Shown piece after piece: positions 1-5,344 of a stretch of DNA of 5,976 nt; the stretch's first letter is position 1, and each line of letters opens with the position of its first letter. The DNA lies in assembly GCA_002413095.1 (NCBI GenBank), contig DHWI01000093.1, positions 1 to 5,976 of the forward strand. Reading direction: 5' to 3'. The translations under genes were made by a program, and so were the position numbers. The stretch is from Thermoleophilia bacterium UBA5186 (GTDB taxonomy: Bacteria; Actinomycetota; Thermoleophilia; Gaiellales; Gaiellaceae). The notes below the pieces were generated by a model. That model worked only from the letters and a program-made list of their open reading frames with translations, was not told the DNA's origin and did not search any database.

Positions 1-55
1 CATCGCACCCCGACAACGAGCGACGTCCCGCCAAACCCTCCTAGCGGCGCCGGAA

Positions 56-61
56 TAGGAT
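56..61 (+). promoter_or_regulatory. Candidate -10 element upstream of the five-gene operon
   Basis: The hexamer TAGGAT fits the TAnnnT form of actinobacterial -10 boxes and ends 9 nt before the ATG at 71. Transcription would then start at or very near the start codon, giving an almost leaderless mRNA. No convincing -35 box is seen about 17 nt upstream. The AGGA inside the same hexamer (57-60) could instead be a weak Shine-Dalgarno sequence 10 nt before the ATG, so the two readings compete. The rest of positions 1-70 shows no other feature. Confidence 0.25.
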
Positions 62-70
62 CGGCTCCGA

Positions 71-1222
71 ATGGGGTTTGACGGCAGCCAGATCCAGAAC
101 GAGATCTACATCTCCGGCGAGTCGCCGTGGCCGGTCTCGTTCGCCGACTGGGAGGCGCGCGCGCAGGATGCGCTCGAGCCGGGTCCGTTCGACTACATCG
201 CGGGCGGCGCCGGGGCCGAGGCGACCATGCGGGCGAACCGCGAGGCGTTCGAGCGACGCCGGTTGCGCCCGAAGATGCTCACCGGGAACGCGGCGCGAGA
301 CCTCTCGGTCGAGGTGCTCGGCGTCCGGTCGCCCGTTCCGTTCTTCCTCGCGCCCGTCGGCGTCCTCTCGATCGCGCACCCCGAGGGGGAGCTCGCCGTG
401 GCGCGCGCGGCCGCGGCGCTGGGGATCCCGCTCGTCCTCTCGAGCGCTGCCTCGCATTCGATCGAAGAGGTCGCCGAGGCGCTCGGCGACACGCCGCGCT
501 GGTTCCAGCTCTACTGGGTCAGCGATCCTGACGTGGCCGGAAGCCTCGTCGACCGCGCCGCGGCGGCGGGCTACTCCGCGATCGTCGTCACGGTCGACAC
601 GCTGACCCTCGGCTGGCGCCCGCGTGACCTCGACCATGCCTACCTGCCGTTCCGCGAAGGCGAGGGGATCGGCCAGTTCACGAGCGATCCTGTGTTCCTC
701 GAGCGACTGCCCGTCCCGCCCGAGGAGGACGTGCTGGTAGCCGCCGGGACGATGCTGGCGATGTTCCCGAACCTGAAGCTCGGCTGGGACGACCTCGCCT
801 GGCTGCGAGAGCGCACGGAGCTGCAGATCCTCGTCAAGGGGATCCTGCGCGGCGACGACGCGGCGCGCGCGTTCGAGCTCGGCGTCGACGGAATCGTCGT
901 CTCGAACCACGGCGGCCGGCAGGTCGACGGCTCGGTGGCCGCCCTGGACGCGCTCGTCGAGGTGCGGGAGGAGGTCGGACGCGACCCCGTCGTGCTGATG
1001 GATAGCGGGATCCGCGGCGGCGCCGACGTCGTCAAGGCGATGGCGCTCGGCGCAGACGCGGTGCTCCTCGGGCGGCCGTACGTCTACGGGCTCGCGGTGG
1101 GCGGGCAGGAGGGCGTGGAGGCGGTGCTGCGGAACCTTGCCGCCGAGACGGACCTCACGCTGGCGCTCAGCGGCGGCTCGAGCGTGCGGGAGCTCGACTC
1201 CTCGTGGATCGCGGCGTCGTAG
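71..1222 (+). CDS. FMN-dependent alpha-hydroxy-acid oxidase, lactate 2-monooxygenase type
   Basis: This 383-aa cytosolic flavoenzyme of the glycolate oxidase/lactate oxidase TIM-barrel family is predicted to oxidise an L-2-hydroxy acid with O2. In true lactate 2-monooxygenase the keto acid is then decarboxylated in the active site (lactate to acetate, CO2 and water). Family residues are in place: Tyr42, the FQLY segment ending at Tyr148, Arg183 in GWRPRD, Lys256, the SNHGGRQ motif 278-284 with catalytic His280 and Arg283, the phosphate-binding DSGIRGG motif 311-317, and GRP at 334-336. The N-terminal NEIY segment (10-13), the GWRPRDL segment and the overall length resemble the Mycobacterium smegmatis monooxygenase more than short lactate oxidases. 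Gly97 in APVG matches the glycine of monooxygenases where lactate oxidase has alanine. The ATG start fits the family N-terminus. It is the first gene of the operon and its 3' end overlaps the next gene by 19 nt. The family is sure; lactate as substrate is only inferred, and another small or branched 2-hydroxy acid is possible. Confidence 0.9.
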   Translation: MGFDGSQIQNEIYISGESPWPVSFADWEARAQDALEPGPFDYIAGGAGAEATMRANREAFERRRLRPKMLTGNAARDLSVEVLGVRSPVPFFLAPVGVLSIAHPEGELAVARAAAALGIPLVLSSAASHSIEEVAEALGDTPRWFQLYWVSDPDVAGSLVDRAAAAGYSAIVVTVDTLTLGWRPRDLDHAYLPFREGEGIGQFTSDPVFLERLPVPPEEDVLVAAGTMLAMFPNLKLGWDDLAWLRERTELQILVKGILRGDDAARAFELGVDGIVVSNHGGRQVDGSVAALDALVEVREEVGRDPVVLMDSGIRGGADVVKAMALGADAVLLGRPYVYGLAVGGQEGVEAVLRNLAAETDLTLALSGGSSVRELDSSWIAAS

Positions 1223-2232
1223 TTCCCGAGCTGGGCCGGACCTCGGTCGAGGAGATCGAAGTCGCCGAGCCCGGGCCGCAAGACGTCGTCGTCCGCATCG
1301 AGGCGAGCGGCGTGTGCCACTCGGACCTGCACGTGCTCGAGACCGGCTGGGCGCACCCGCTACCAGTCGTGCTCGGTCACGAGGGCGCCGGGGTCGTCGA
1401 GGAGGCCGGCTCGGAGGTGGACGCGCTCGCGCCGGGCGACCGCGTCGTGCTCGGCTGGCGCGCTCCCTGCGGGCGCTGCGCGTGGTGCAGACGTGGCGAT
1501 TACCGCCGGTGCCGGACACCCGCCGTGGCCGGACCGGCCCCGCGCCTTGCGGACGGGCAGGAGCTGAGCACGACGCTTCGCCTCGGCACGTTCGCGACGC
1601 GCGTCGTCGTCCACCAGGGCGCCGCCGTTCGCGTGCCGGACGAGATTCCGCTCGAGCAGGCCTGCCTCGTCGGGTGCGCCGTCGCGACCGGCGTGGGCTC
1701 CGTGCTCGAGACAGCGAAGGTGTGGGAGGGGGCCCGCGTCGGGGTGATCGGCTGCGGTGCGGTCGGCCTATCGGTGGTCCAGGGGGCGCGCATCGCGGGA
1801 GCTGCGGAGATCTACGCCCTCGATCTCGACGAACGGAAGCTCGCCGCGGCCGAGCGCTTCGGCGCGACGCAGACCGGGCCCGGCGACCGGCTCGACTTCG
1901 TCTTCGACGTCGTCGGGCGGCCCGAGACCGTCCAGCAAGGCGTCTCGATGCTCGGCCACGCCGGGACGCTCGTCTACATCGGCCTGCCGCAGCCAGGCTC
2001 CGAAGTCGTCTTGAGCCTCGAGCGGCTGTTCGACCGCCGGGTGCGCATCCTCGTCTCGCACGGCGGCGACCACGTTCCCGCCGAGGACTTCCCGCGCCTC
2101 CTGCAGCTCGCGCTCGACGGCCGGCTCGACCTGGCCGGAATGGTCACGAAGACGATTGCGTTGGAGGACGTCGACCGCGCGTTCGACGAGCTGAAGGCAG
2201 GCGACGTGATCCGATCCGTGATCCGACTGTGA
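1204..2232 (+). CDS. Zinc-dependent, NAD-linked alcohol dehydrogenase (MDR superfamily)
   Basis: This 342-aa medium-chain dehydrogenase is predicted to interconvert an alcohol and its aldehyde or ketone in the cytosol. The GroES-like catalytic domain (about 1-150) carries the catalytic zinc ligands Cys38 (GVCHSD) and His59-Glu60 (GHEGAG), with Cys158 in GCAVATG as third ligand. All four structural zinc cysteines are present (89, 92, 95, 103). The Rossmann domain has the GCGAVG loop (183-188), and Asp207 at the end of the next strand favours NAD over NADP. The C-terminus DVIRSVIRL is typical of the family. The GTG start at 1204 lies inside the preceding gene, 19 nt before that gene's stop. It gives the expected N-terminus, where a family member normally begins a short beta strand, and suggests translational coupling. 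The sequence resembles NDMA-dependent or mycothiol-type alcohol dehydrogenases of actinobacteria, but the exact subclass and substrate are not resolved. Confidence 0.92.
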   Translation: MDRGVVVPELGRTSVEEIEVAEPGPQDVVVRIEASGVCHSDLHVLETGWAHPLPVVLGHEGAGVVEEAGSEVDALAPGDRVVLGWRAPCGRCAWCRRGDYRRCRTPAVAGPAPRLADGQELSTTLRLGTFATRVVVHQGAAVRVPDEIPLEQACLVGCAVATGVGSVLETAKVWEGARVGVIGCGAVGLSVVQGARIAGAAEIYALDLDERKLAAAERFGATQTGPGDRLDFVFDVVGRPETVQQGVSMLGHAGTLVYIGLPQPGSEVVLSLERLFDRRVRILVSHGGDHVPAEDFPRLLQLALDGRLDLAGMVTKTIALEDVDRAFDELKAGDVIRSVIRL

Positions 2233-2624
2233 AGCTTCCTCCGCCCGTCGCGGAGCTGATCGGGATGGAGCTCGAGAGCGCCGGCGCCGGCGAGTGCGTG
2301 ATGACGCTCGAGGCCACCGAACGGCACGAGAACCCGATGGGCACGCTGCACGGCGGCATCCTCTGCGACCTCGTCGACGGCGCGATGGGCATGGCGTTCT
2401 TCTCCACGCTCGACAAGGGCGAGTCCTTCACGACCCTCGAGCTGAAGATCAACTACCTCCGTCCGTTCTGGACGGGACGGCTCGTGGCGAAGGGCCGCGT
2501 GGTCAGTCGCGGCCGCACCGTCGGGCTCACCGAGTGCGACGTCGAGGACGTGGAGGGCCGCCTGATCGCCCGCGCGTCGAGCACGTGCATGGCGCTTCGG
2601 GGTGACTCGGCGCAGGGACGCTGA
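2229..2624 (+). CDS. PaaI-family hotdog thioesterase
   Basis: This 131-aa single-domain hotdog protein is predicted to hydrolyse acyl-CoA or aryl-CoA thioesters, releasing free acid and CoA. In the PaaI/YdiI group such enzymes rescue CoA from dead-end thioesters. The signature runs from Asn35 (NPMG) through His41-Gly42-Gly43 to Asp50, the acidic residue on the central helix that serves as catalytic carboxylate in this family. The later strands (TLELKINYLRPF, then RLVAKGRVVSRGRT) are the usual beta-sheet core, and the length is normal for the family. The start is the GTG at 2229, which overlaps the alcohol dehydrogenase stop in a GTGA arrangement. The open frame extends far upstream but is antifamily there, so the overlap start is preferred. 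Met13 (2265) is an alternative that would cut into the domain. Its place just before the acyl-CoA dehydrogenase genes fits a role in acyl-CoA turnover. The substrate is unknown. Confidence 0.9.
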   Translation: MKLPPPVAELIGMELESAGAGECVMTLEATERHENPMGTLHGGILCDLVDGAMGMAFFSTLDKGESFTTLELKINYLRPFWTGRLVAKGRVVSRGRTVGLTECDVEDVEGRLIARASSTCMALRGDSAQGR

Positions 2625-2636
2625 TTCAATAGGCAC

Positions 2637-3731
2637 GTGGACCTGCGCGATAGCCCCGACGAAGCGGCCTTCCGGACCGAGCTGCGCGACTGGCTCGCCG
2701 CGAACCTGCCGGCCGAGCCCGGACGCGAGTGGAGCCGAAAGCTCTACGACGCGGGCTACGTCGGGCTGACCTGGCCGCAGGAATACGGTGGGCAAGGTGC
2801 GCCCTACAGCAACCAGGCGATCGTCCTCGAGGAGATGGCGCGGGTTCAGGCGCCGCAGCACCTCGGCGTGATCGGGCTCGGGATGGCGGGGCCGACGATC
2901 ATGGCCCACGGCACCGACGAGCAGAAGTCGCGCTACCTCGCGAACATCCTCAGCGCCGAGGAGATCTGGTGCCAGGGCTTCTCCGAGCCGGGCGCGGGAT
3001 CCGACCTCGCAGGCGTGCGGACGCGCATCGAGGCGCGCGACGACATGTTCGTCGTGAACGGCCAGAAGGTCTGGTCGTCCTTCGCGCACATCGCGGACTT
3101 CTGCATCCTCCTCGGCCGCAGCGATCCCGATTCCGAGAAGCACTCGGGCCTGACGTACCTGATCGTGGACATGAAGGCGCCCGGCGTCGAGGTGCGGCCG
3201 CTCCGCCAGATCACCGGCGAGGCGGAGTTCAACGAGATCTTCCTCTCGGACGTCGAAGTGCCGCGCGAGAACCTGCTCGGCGAGATCGGCGGCGGCTGGC
3301 AGGTCGCGATGACGACGCTGCTGCACGAGCGCGGGACGCTCGGCTTCGCGCTCGGCGGCGCGCTAGAGGCGCAGGTCGGCCGGCTCGTCGAGCTGACGAA
3401 GGAGCGACGGCGCGACGACCCGCTGATCCGCGACCGCGTGGCGACGGAGTGGATCGAGCTGCAGGCTCTCAAGTTCACGAACTACCGCTCGCTGACGAAG
3501 CTGATGCAGACCGGCATCCCCGGGCCTGAGGGGTCGGTCTCCAAGCTCCATTGGTCGGAGCAGAACCAGCGGCTCACGAAGCTCGCGATGGAGATGCTGG
3601 ACGGCGAGGACGACGGTTATTGGGGCTACCAGCAGCTGCGCAGCCGCGGGAACACGATCGAAGCCGGGACGTCGGAAGTCCTCCGAAACATCATCGCCGA
3701 GCGCGTGCTCGGCCTCCCGAGGAGCCGCTGA
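2637..3731 (+). CDS. Acyl-CoA dehydrogenase, FadE-like large (FAD-binding) subunit
   Basis: This 364-aa flavoprotein is predicted to form the alpha,beta double bond of an acyl-CoA, passing electrons to electron-transfer flavoprotein. The N-terminal helical domain (1-105) contains WPQEYGG (46-52). The beta-domain carries the FAD/substrate motif from Trp111 to Asp123 (FSEPGAGSD), NGQKVW (141-146) and the FNEIFLSDVEVP segment. The C-terminal helices end in IEAGTSEVLRNIIAERVLG. The usual C-terminal catalytic Glu of the YEGT motif aligns with Ala343. Glu231 in LLHERG sits where isovaleryl-type and several mycobacterial FadE enzymes keep their base. The RxQFG and QxxGGxG motifs that contact FAD of the neighbouring subunit are not seen: the corresponding regions read KERRRDD and LDGEDDGYWG. 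The GTG start gives the family N-terminus (MDLRDSPDEAAFRTELRDWL); the Shine-Dalgarno is weak. It overlaps the next gene by 1 nt and probably forms a heteromer with its product. Confidence 0.93.
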   Translation: MDLRDSPDEAAFRTELRDWLAANLPAEPGREWSRKLYDAGYVGLTWPQEYGGQGAPYSNQAIVLEEMARVQAPQHLGVIGLGMAGPTIMAHGTDEQKSRYLANILSAEEIWCQGFSEPGAGSDLAGVRTRIEARDDMFVVNGQKVWSSFAHIADFCILLGRSDPDSEKHSGLTYLIVDMKAPGVEVRPLRQITGEAEFNEIFLSDVEVPRENLLGEIGGGWQVAMTTLLHERGTLGFALGGALEAQVGRLVELTKERRRDDPLIRDRVATEWIELQALKFTNYRSLTKLMQTGIPGPEGSVSKLHWSEQNQRLTKLAMEMLDGEDDGYWGYQQLRSRGNTIEAGTSEVLRNIIAERVLGLPRSR

Positions 3732-4348
3732 TGCAATTCGCGTTCACCGAGGAGCAGGAGCTGCTGCGGCGCGAGGCGCGGGACGCGCTCGCGAACGGCG
3801 GCGCGCCCTGGACGCGCGAGGAGCTCGGCAGCGAGCTCGGCTTCCTCGACCAGGCCGTCCTCTTCGAGGAGCTCGGGCGCGCGGGGCAGGGCGAATCGTT
3901 CTTCGACGCGGAGCGCCCTCGCGAGGAGCAGCTCGCGACGCTCGCGCTCGAAGCCGTGGGGATCGCCGGGAAGGCGCTCGAGCTTTCGATCGAGTACGCG
4001 AAGTCGCGCGAGCAGTTCGGGCGGCCGATCGGCGTCTACCAGGCGGTCTCGCACAAGCTCGTCGACACGTACGTCGAGACGGAGCTGGCACGCTCGCTGG
4101 CGTACTGGGCGGCGTGGACGGTCGACCAGCGAGACGATCAGGCGCCCGTAGCGGTCGCGGCGGCGAAGAGCTACGCGGGAGATGCGGCGGTGGCGGCCTG
4201 CGAGCGCGCGATCCAGGTGCACGGCGGCATCGGCTTCAGCTGGGAGCACGTTCTGCACACGTATTACAAGCGCGCCCTGGCGATTCAGGCCTTCGGCGGC
4301 TACGCGGCCGAGCACAGAGCGCAGGTCGCTGCGGCGCTGCTCGACTGA
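3731..4348 (+). CDS. Compact acyl-CoA dehydrogenase-like small subunit lacking the middle beta-domain
   Basis: This 205-aa protein is clearly from the acyl-CoA dehydrogenase family, whose members are usually about 320-390 aa. It starts like a normal member (MQFAFTEEQELLRREARD), has a shortened N-terminal helical domain ending in LFEELGRAG (44-52), and passes after about 20 residues straight into the C-terminal helical domain (LEAVGIAGKALELS). The middle beta-domain with the FSEPxAGSD and NGxKxW motifs is absent. It is not encoded in a neighbouring frame, because the gene abuts the large subunit in a TGATG overlap. Kept are SREQFGRPIG (92-101, Arg93, Gln95) and QVHGGIGF (162-169), the two motifs that in homotetrameric enzymes reach the FAD of the adjacent subunit. 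The C-terminus WEHVLHTYYKRA...LLD is a normal ending. It probably does not bind FAD alone and likely acts as the beta subunit of an alpha2beta2-type complex with the preceding gene product. A degenerate, non-functional remnant or an assembly deletion is less likely, because the frame is intact and the kept motifs are conserved. Confidence 0.85.
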   Translation: MQFAFTEEQELLRREARDALANGGAPWTREELGSELGFLDQAVLFEELGRAGQGESFFDAERPREEQLATLALEAVGIAGKALELSIEYAKSREQFGRPIGVYQAVSHKLVDTYVETELARSLAYWAAWTVDQRDDQAPVAVAAAKSYAGDAAVAACERAIQVHGGIGFSWEHVLHTYYKRALAIQAFGGYAAEHRAQVAAALLD

Positions 4349-4373
4349 GTTTGTGGCTCTGAGCCACAAACTC
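4347..4373. repeat. Perfect 27-nt palindrome, copy 1
   Basis: The 13-nt arm GAGTTTGTGGCTC is followed by a single central T (4360) and its exact reverse complement GAGCCACAAACTC. The element starts on the second base of the TGA stop of the small acyl-CoA dehydrogenase gene. A second copy is centred 111 nt downstream. Perfect symmetry over 13-nt arms with almost no spacer is the form of an operator for a dimeric regulator (for example TetR or GntR type), but also of a dispersed intergenic palindrome. No regulator gene is in the window, so the protein partner is unknown. Confidence 0.9.
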
Positions 4374-4380
4374 GGTTTTA
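4347..4380 (+). terminator. Possible intrinsic terminator of the five-gene operon
   Basis: In RNA, the perfect palindrome at 4347-4373 would fold into a hairpin of about 11 base pairs with a short loop, directly at the end of the last operon gene. It is followed by GGTTTTA, a short T tract of four. This is enough for a weak rho-independent terminator on the + strand. The minus-strand side has no T tract. The second palindrome copy has no T tract either, so termination cannot be the shared role of both copies. Confidence 0.35.
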
Positions 4381-4423
4381 AGCTGCGCCCCGAACGCCGA
4401 ACCGCCAGAACAAGCGGGGACGT

Positions 4424-5287
4424 GTGACGACTCCCGCGCAGGACCGTGACGTCTCACGAGATAGTGGCTCAGAGCCACAAACTCCCAGAGCCGTGCTCGT
4501 CACGGGCGCTTCGTCCGGGATCGGCGAGGCCACGGCGCGGCGGCTGGCGCGGAGTGGGTGGCGCGTCTACGCGGGCGTGCGGAACGTCGGCGACGCGCCC
4601 GCGGGGACGGAGGAGTTCGTCCTCGACGTCACGGACGGGGACCAGATCGCTGCCGCCGCGGCTCGGGTGGACGAGCTGCACGGGCTCGTCAACAACGCCG
4701 GCGTCGCCGTCGCCGCGCCGCTCGAGGTGATCCCGCTCGAGGAGCTGCGCCGGCAGCTCGAGATCAATGTCCTCGGACAGGTGGCCGTGACGCAGGCCTT
4801 CCTCCCGCAACTGCGGCTTGCGCGAGGGCGCATCGTCTTCATGGGCTCGATCGCCGGCCGGAGCTCGCTCCCGTTCCTCGGCCCGTACGCAGCCTCGAAG
4901 CACGCGCTCGAGGCGATCGCGGACGCTTTGCGCGTCGAGCTTGCTCCCTGGTCGATGCACGTGGCGATTGTCGAGCCCGGCACGATCGCGACGCCGATCT
5001 GGGCCAAGGGCGCCGCGACGGCGGACGCGATTCAGTCGAGGGTCTCCGCCGACTCGCTGGCCCTCTACCGGGACCGGGTCGAGGCCTTCCGGCGCGCCGC
5101 CGCAGAAAGAGGTCGGCGCGGACAGCCGGCGGACCGCGTCGCCCAGGCGGTCGAGCATGCGCTCACCGCGAGCCGGCCCAAGACGCGCTACCTCGTCGGC
5201 CGCGACGCGAAGCTCCGGGCGACCTTCGAACGGCTCCCTGATCGCCTCCGCGACCGCGTCTACGAGCGCCTACTGCTCCGGTCCTGA
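4424..5287 (+). CDS. Short-chain dehydrogenase/reductase (classical SDR)
   Basis: This 287-aa (or 264-aa) NAD(P)-dependent oxidoreductase is predicted to interconvert a hydroxyl and a keto group. Counting from the GTG at 4424, it has the cofactor loop TGASSGIG (27-34), Arg53 after the second strand (hinting at NADP), NNAG (90-93), catalytic Asn115, Ser142 in MGSIAG, the YAASK motif with Tyr155 and Lys159, and EPGTIATPIW (184-193). The longer C-terminal part (about 200-287) resembles the retinol/17-beta-hydroxysteroid dehydrogenase-like SDRs. The start is uncertain. The GTG at 4424 has GGGGA only 3 nt upstream, and residues 12-21 would then be translated from the second 27-nt palindrome. The only other in-frame start before the cofactor loop is the GTG at 4493, which would begin directly with the first beta strand (VLVTGASSGIG) and leave the palindrome just upstream. 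The gene is separated from the operon by the palindrome region and is probably its own transcription unit. Substrate unknown. Confidence 0.9.
   Translation: MTTPAQDRDVSRDSGSEPQTPRAVLVTGASSGIGEATARRLARSGWRVYAGVRNVGDAPAGTEEFVLDVTDGDQIAAAAARVDELHGLVNNAGVAVAAPLEVIPLEELRRQLEINVLGQVAVTQAFLPQLRLARGRIVFMGSIAGRSSLPFLGPYAASKHALEAIADALRVELAPWSMHVAIVEPGTIATPIWAKGAATADAIQSRVSADSLALYRDRVEAFRRAAAERGRRGQPADRVAQAVEHALTASRPKTRYLVGRDAKLRATFERLPDRLRDRVYERLLLRS
4458..4484. repeat. Imperfect 27-nt palindrome, copy 2
   Basis: The left arm GAGATAGTGGCTC, central A (4471) and right arm GAGCCACAAACTC form the same 27-nt element as copy 1. The right arm is identical to copy 1 in all 13 positions. The left arm differs at two positions, so the inner 7-bp GTGGCTC/GAGCCAC pairing is perfect and the outer arm has two mismatches. 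It ends 8 nt before the alternative SDR start at 4493 and lies in the reading frame if the SDR starts at 4424. The stretch 4374-4457 between the copies shows no gene and no further clear signal. Confidence 0.85.
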
Positions 5288-5333
5288 GTTGCCGCTCACC
5301 CAGAATTCCGCGACGATCCGCATACCTGCAAGC

Positions 5334-5340
5334 AAGGAGG
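5334..5340 (+). promoter_or_regulatory. Strong ribosome binding site of the acyl-CoA ligase gene
   Basis: AAGGAGG is a full match to the anti-Shine-Dalgarno core and lies 4 nt before the ATG at 5345. It is the strongest such site in the window and fixes the start over the in-frame ATGs at 5357 and 5360. The 57-nt gap after the SDR stop shows no clear terminator or promoter, so the ligase may be co-transcribed with the SDR. Confidence 0.8.
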
Positions 5341-5344
5341 GTCG

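Noticed and set aside
41..1519. A 492-aa open frame on the minus strand opposite the oxidase and alcohol dehydrogenase genes
   Set aside because: Its translation is an arginine-, alanine- and proline-rich mix with no family motif, typical of the antisense of GC-rich genes. The + strand genes have all their catalytic motifs.
2205..2226. Direct repeat of CGTGATCCGA, two copies with a 12-nt period
   Set aside because: It codes for the DVIRSVIRL tail, common at the C-terminus of zinc alcohol dehydrogenases, so protein constraint explains it.
1137..2228. Upstream extension of the thioesterase frame, giving a possible 495-aa fusion protein
   Set aside because: The extension overlaps the whole alcohol dehydrogenase gene and is arginine-rich without motifs. 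The GTG at 2229 gives a normal-size hotdog protein with a classic 4-nt overlap.
1974..3326. A 450-aa open frame on the minus strand opposite the thioesterase and acyl-CoA dehydrogenase genes
   Set aside because: No recognisable domain; it mirrors third-position GC bias of the + strand genes and spans several of them.
3551..3730. Sixty-codon upstream extension of the small acyl-CoA dehydrogenase frame
   Set aside because: It lies inside the large subunit gene and is of low-quality composition. The ATG at 3731 begins exactly with the family N-terminus, so the missing middle domain is not there either.
4351..4381. Possible promoter with TTGTGG and a TTTTAA-like -10 across palindrome copy 1
   Set aside because: The -35 match is only the first three bases and the -10 fits poorly. 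The AT-rich bases are explained by the palindrome and its short T tract.
4445..4458. Short inverted repeat CGTGA/TCACG next to palindrome copy 2
   Set aside because: Five-base arms with a 4-nt spacer are expected by chance in this sequence, and no matching copy occurs next to palindrome copy 1.
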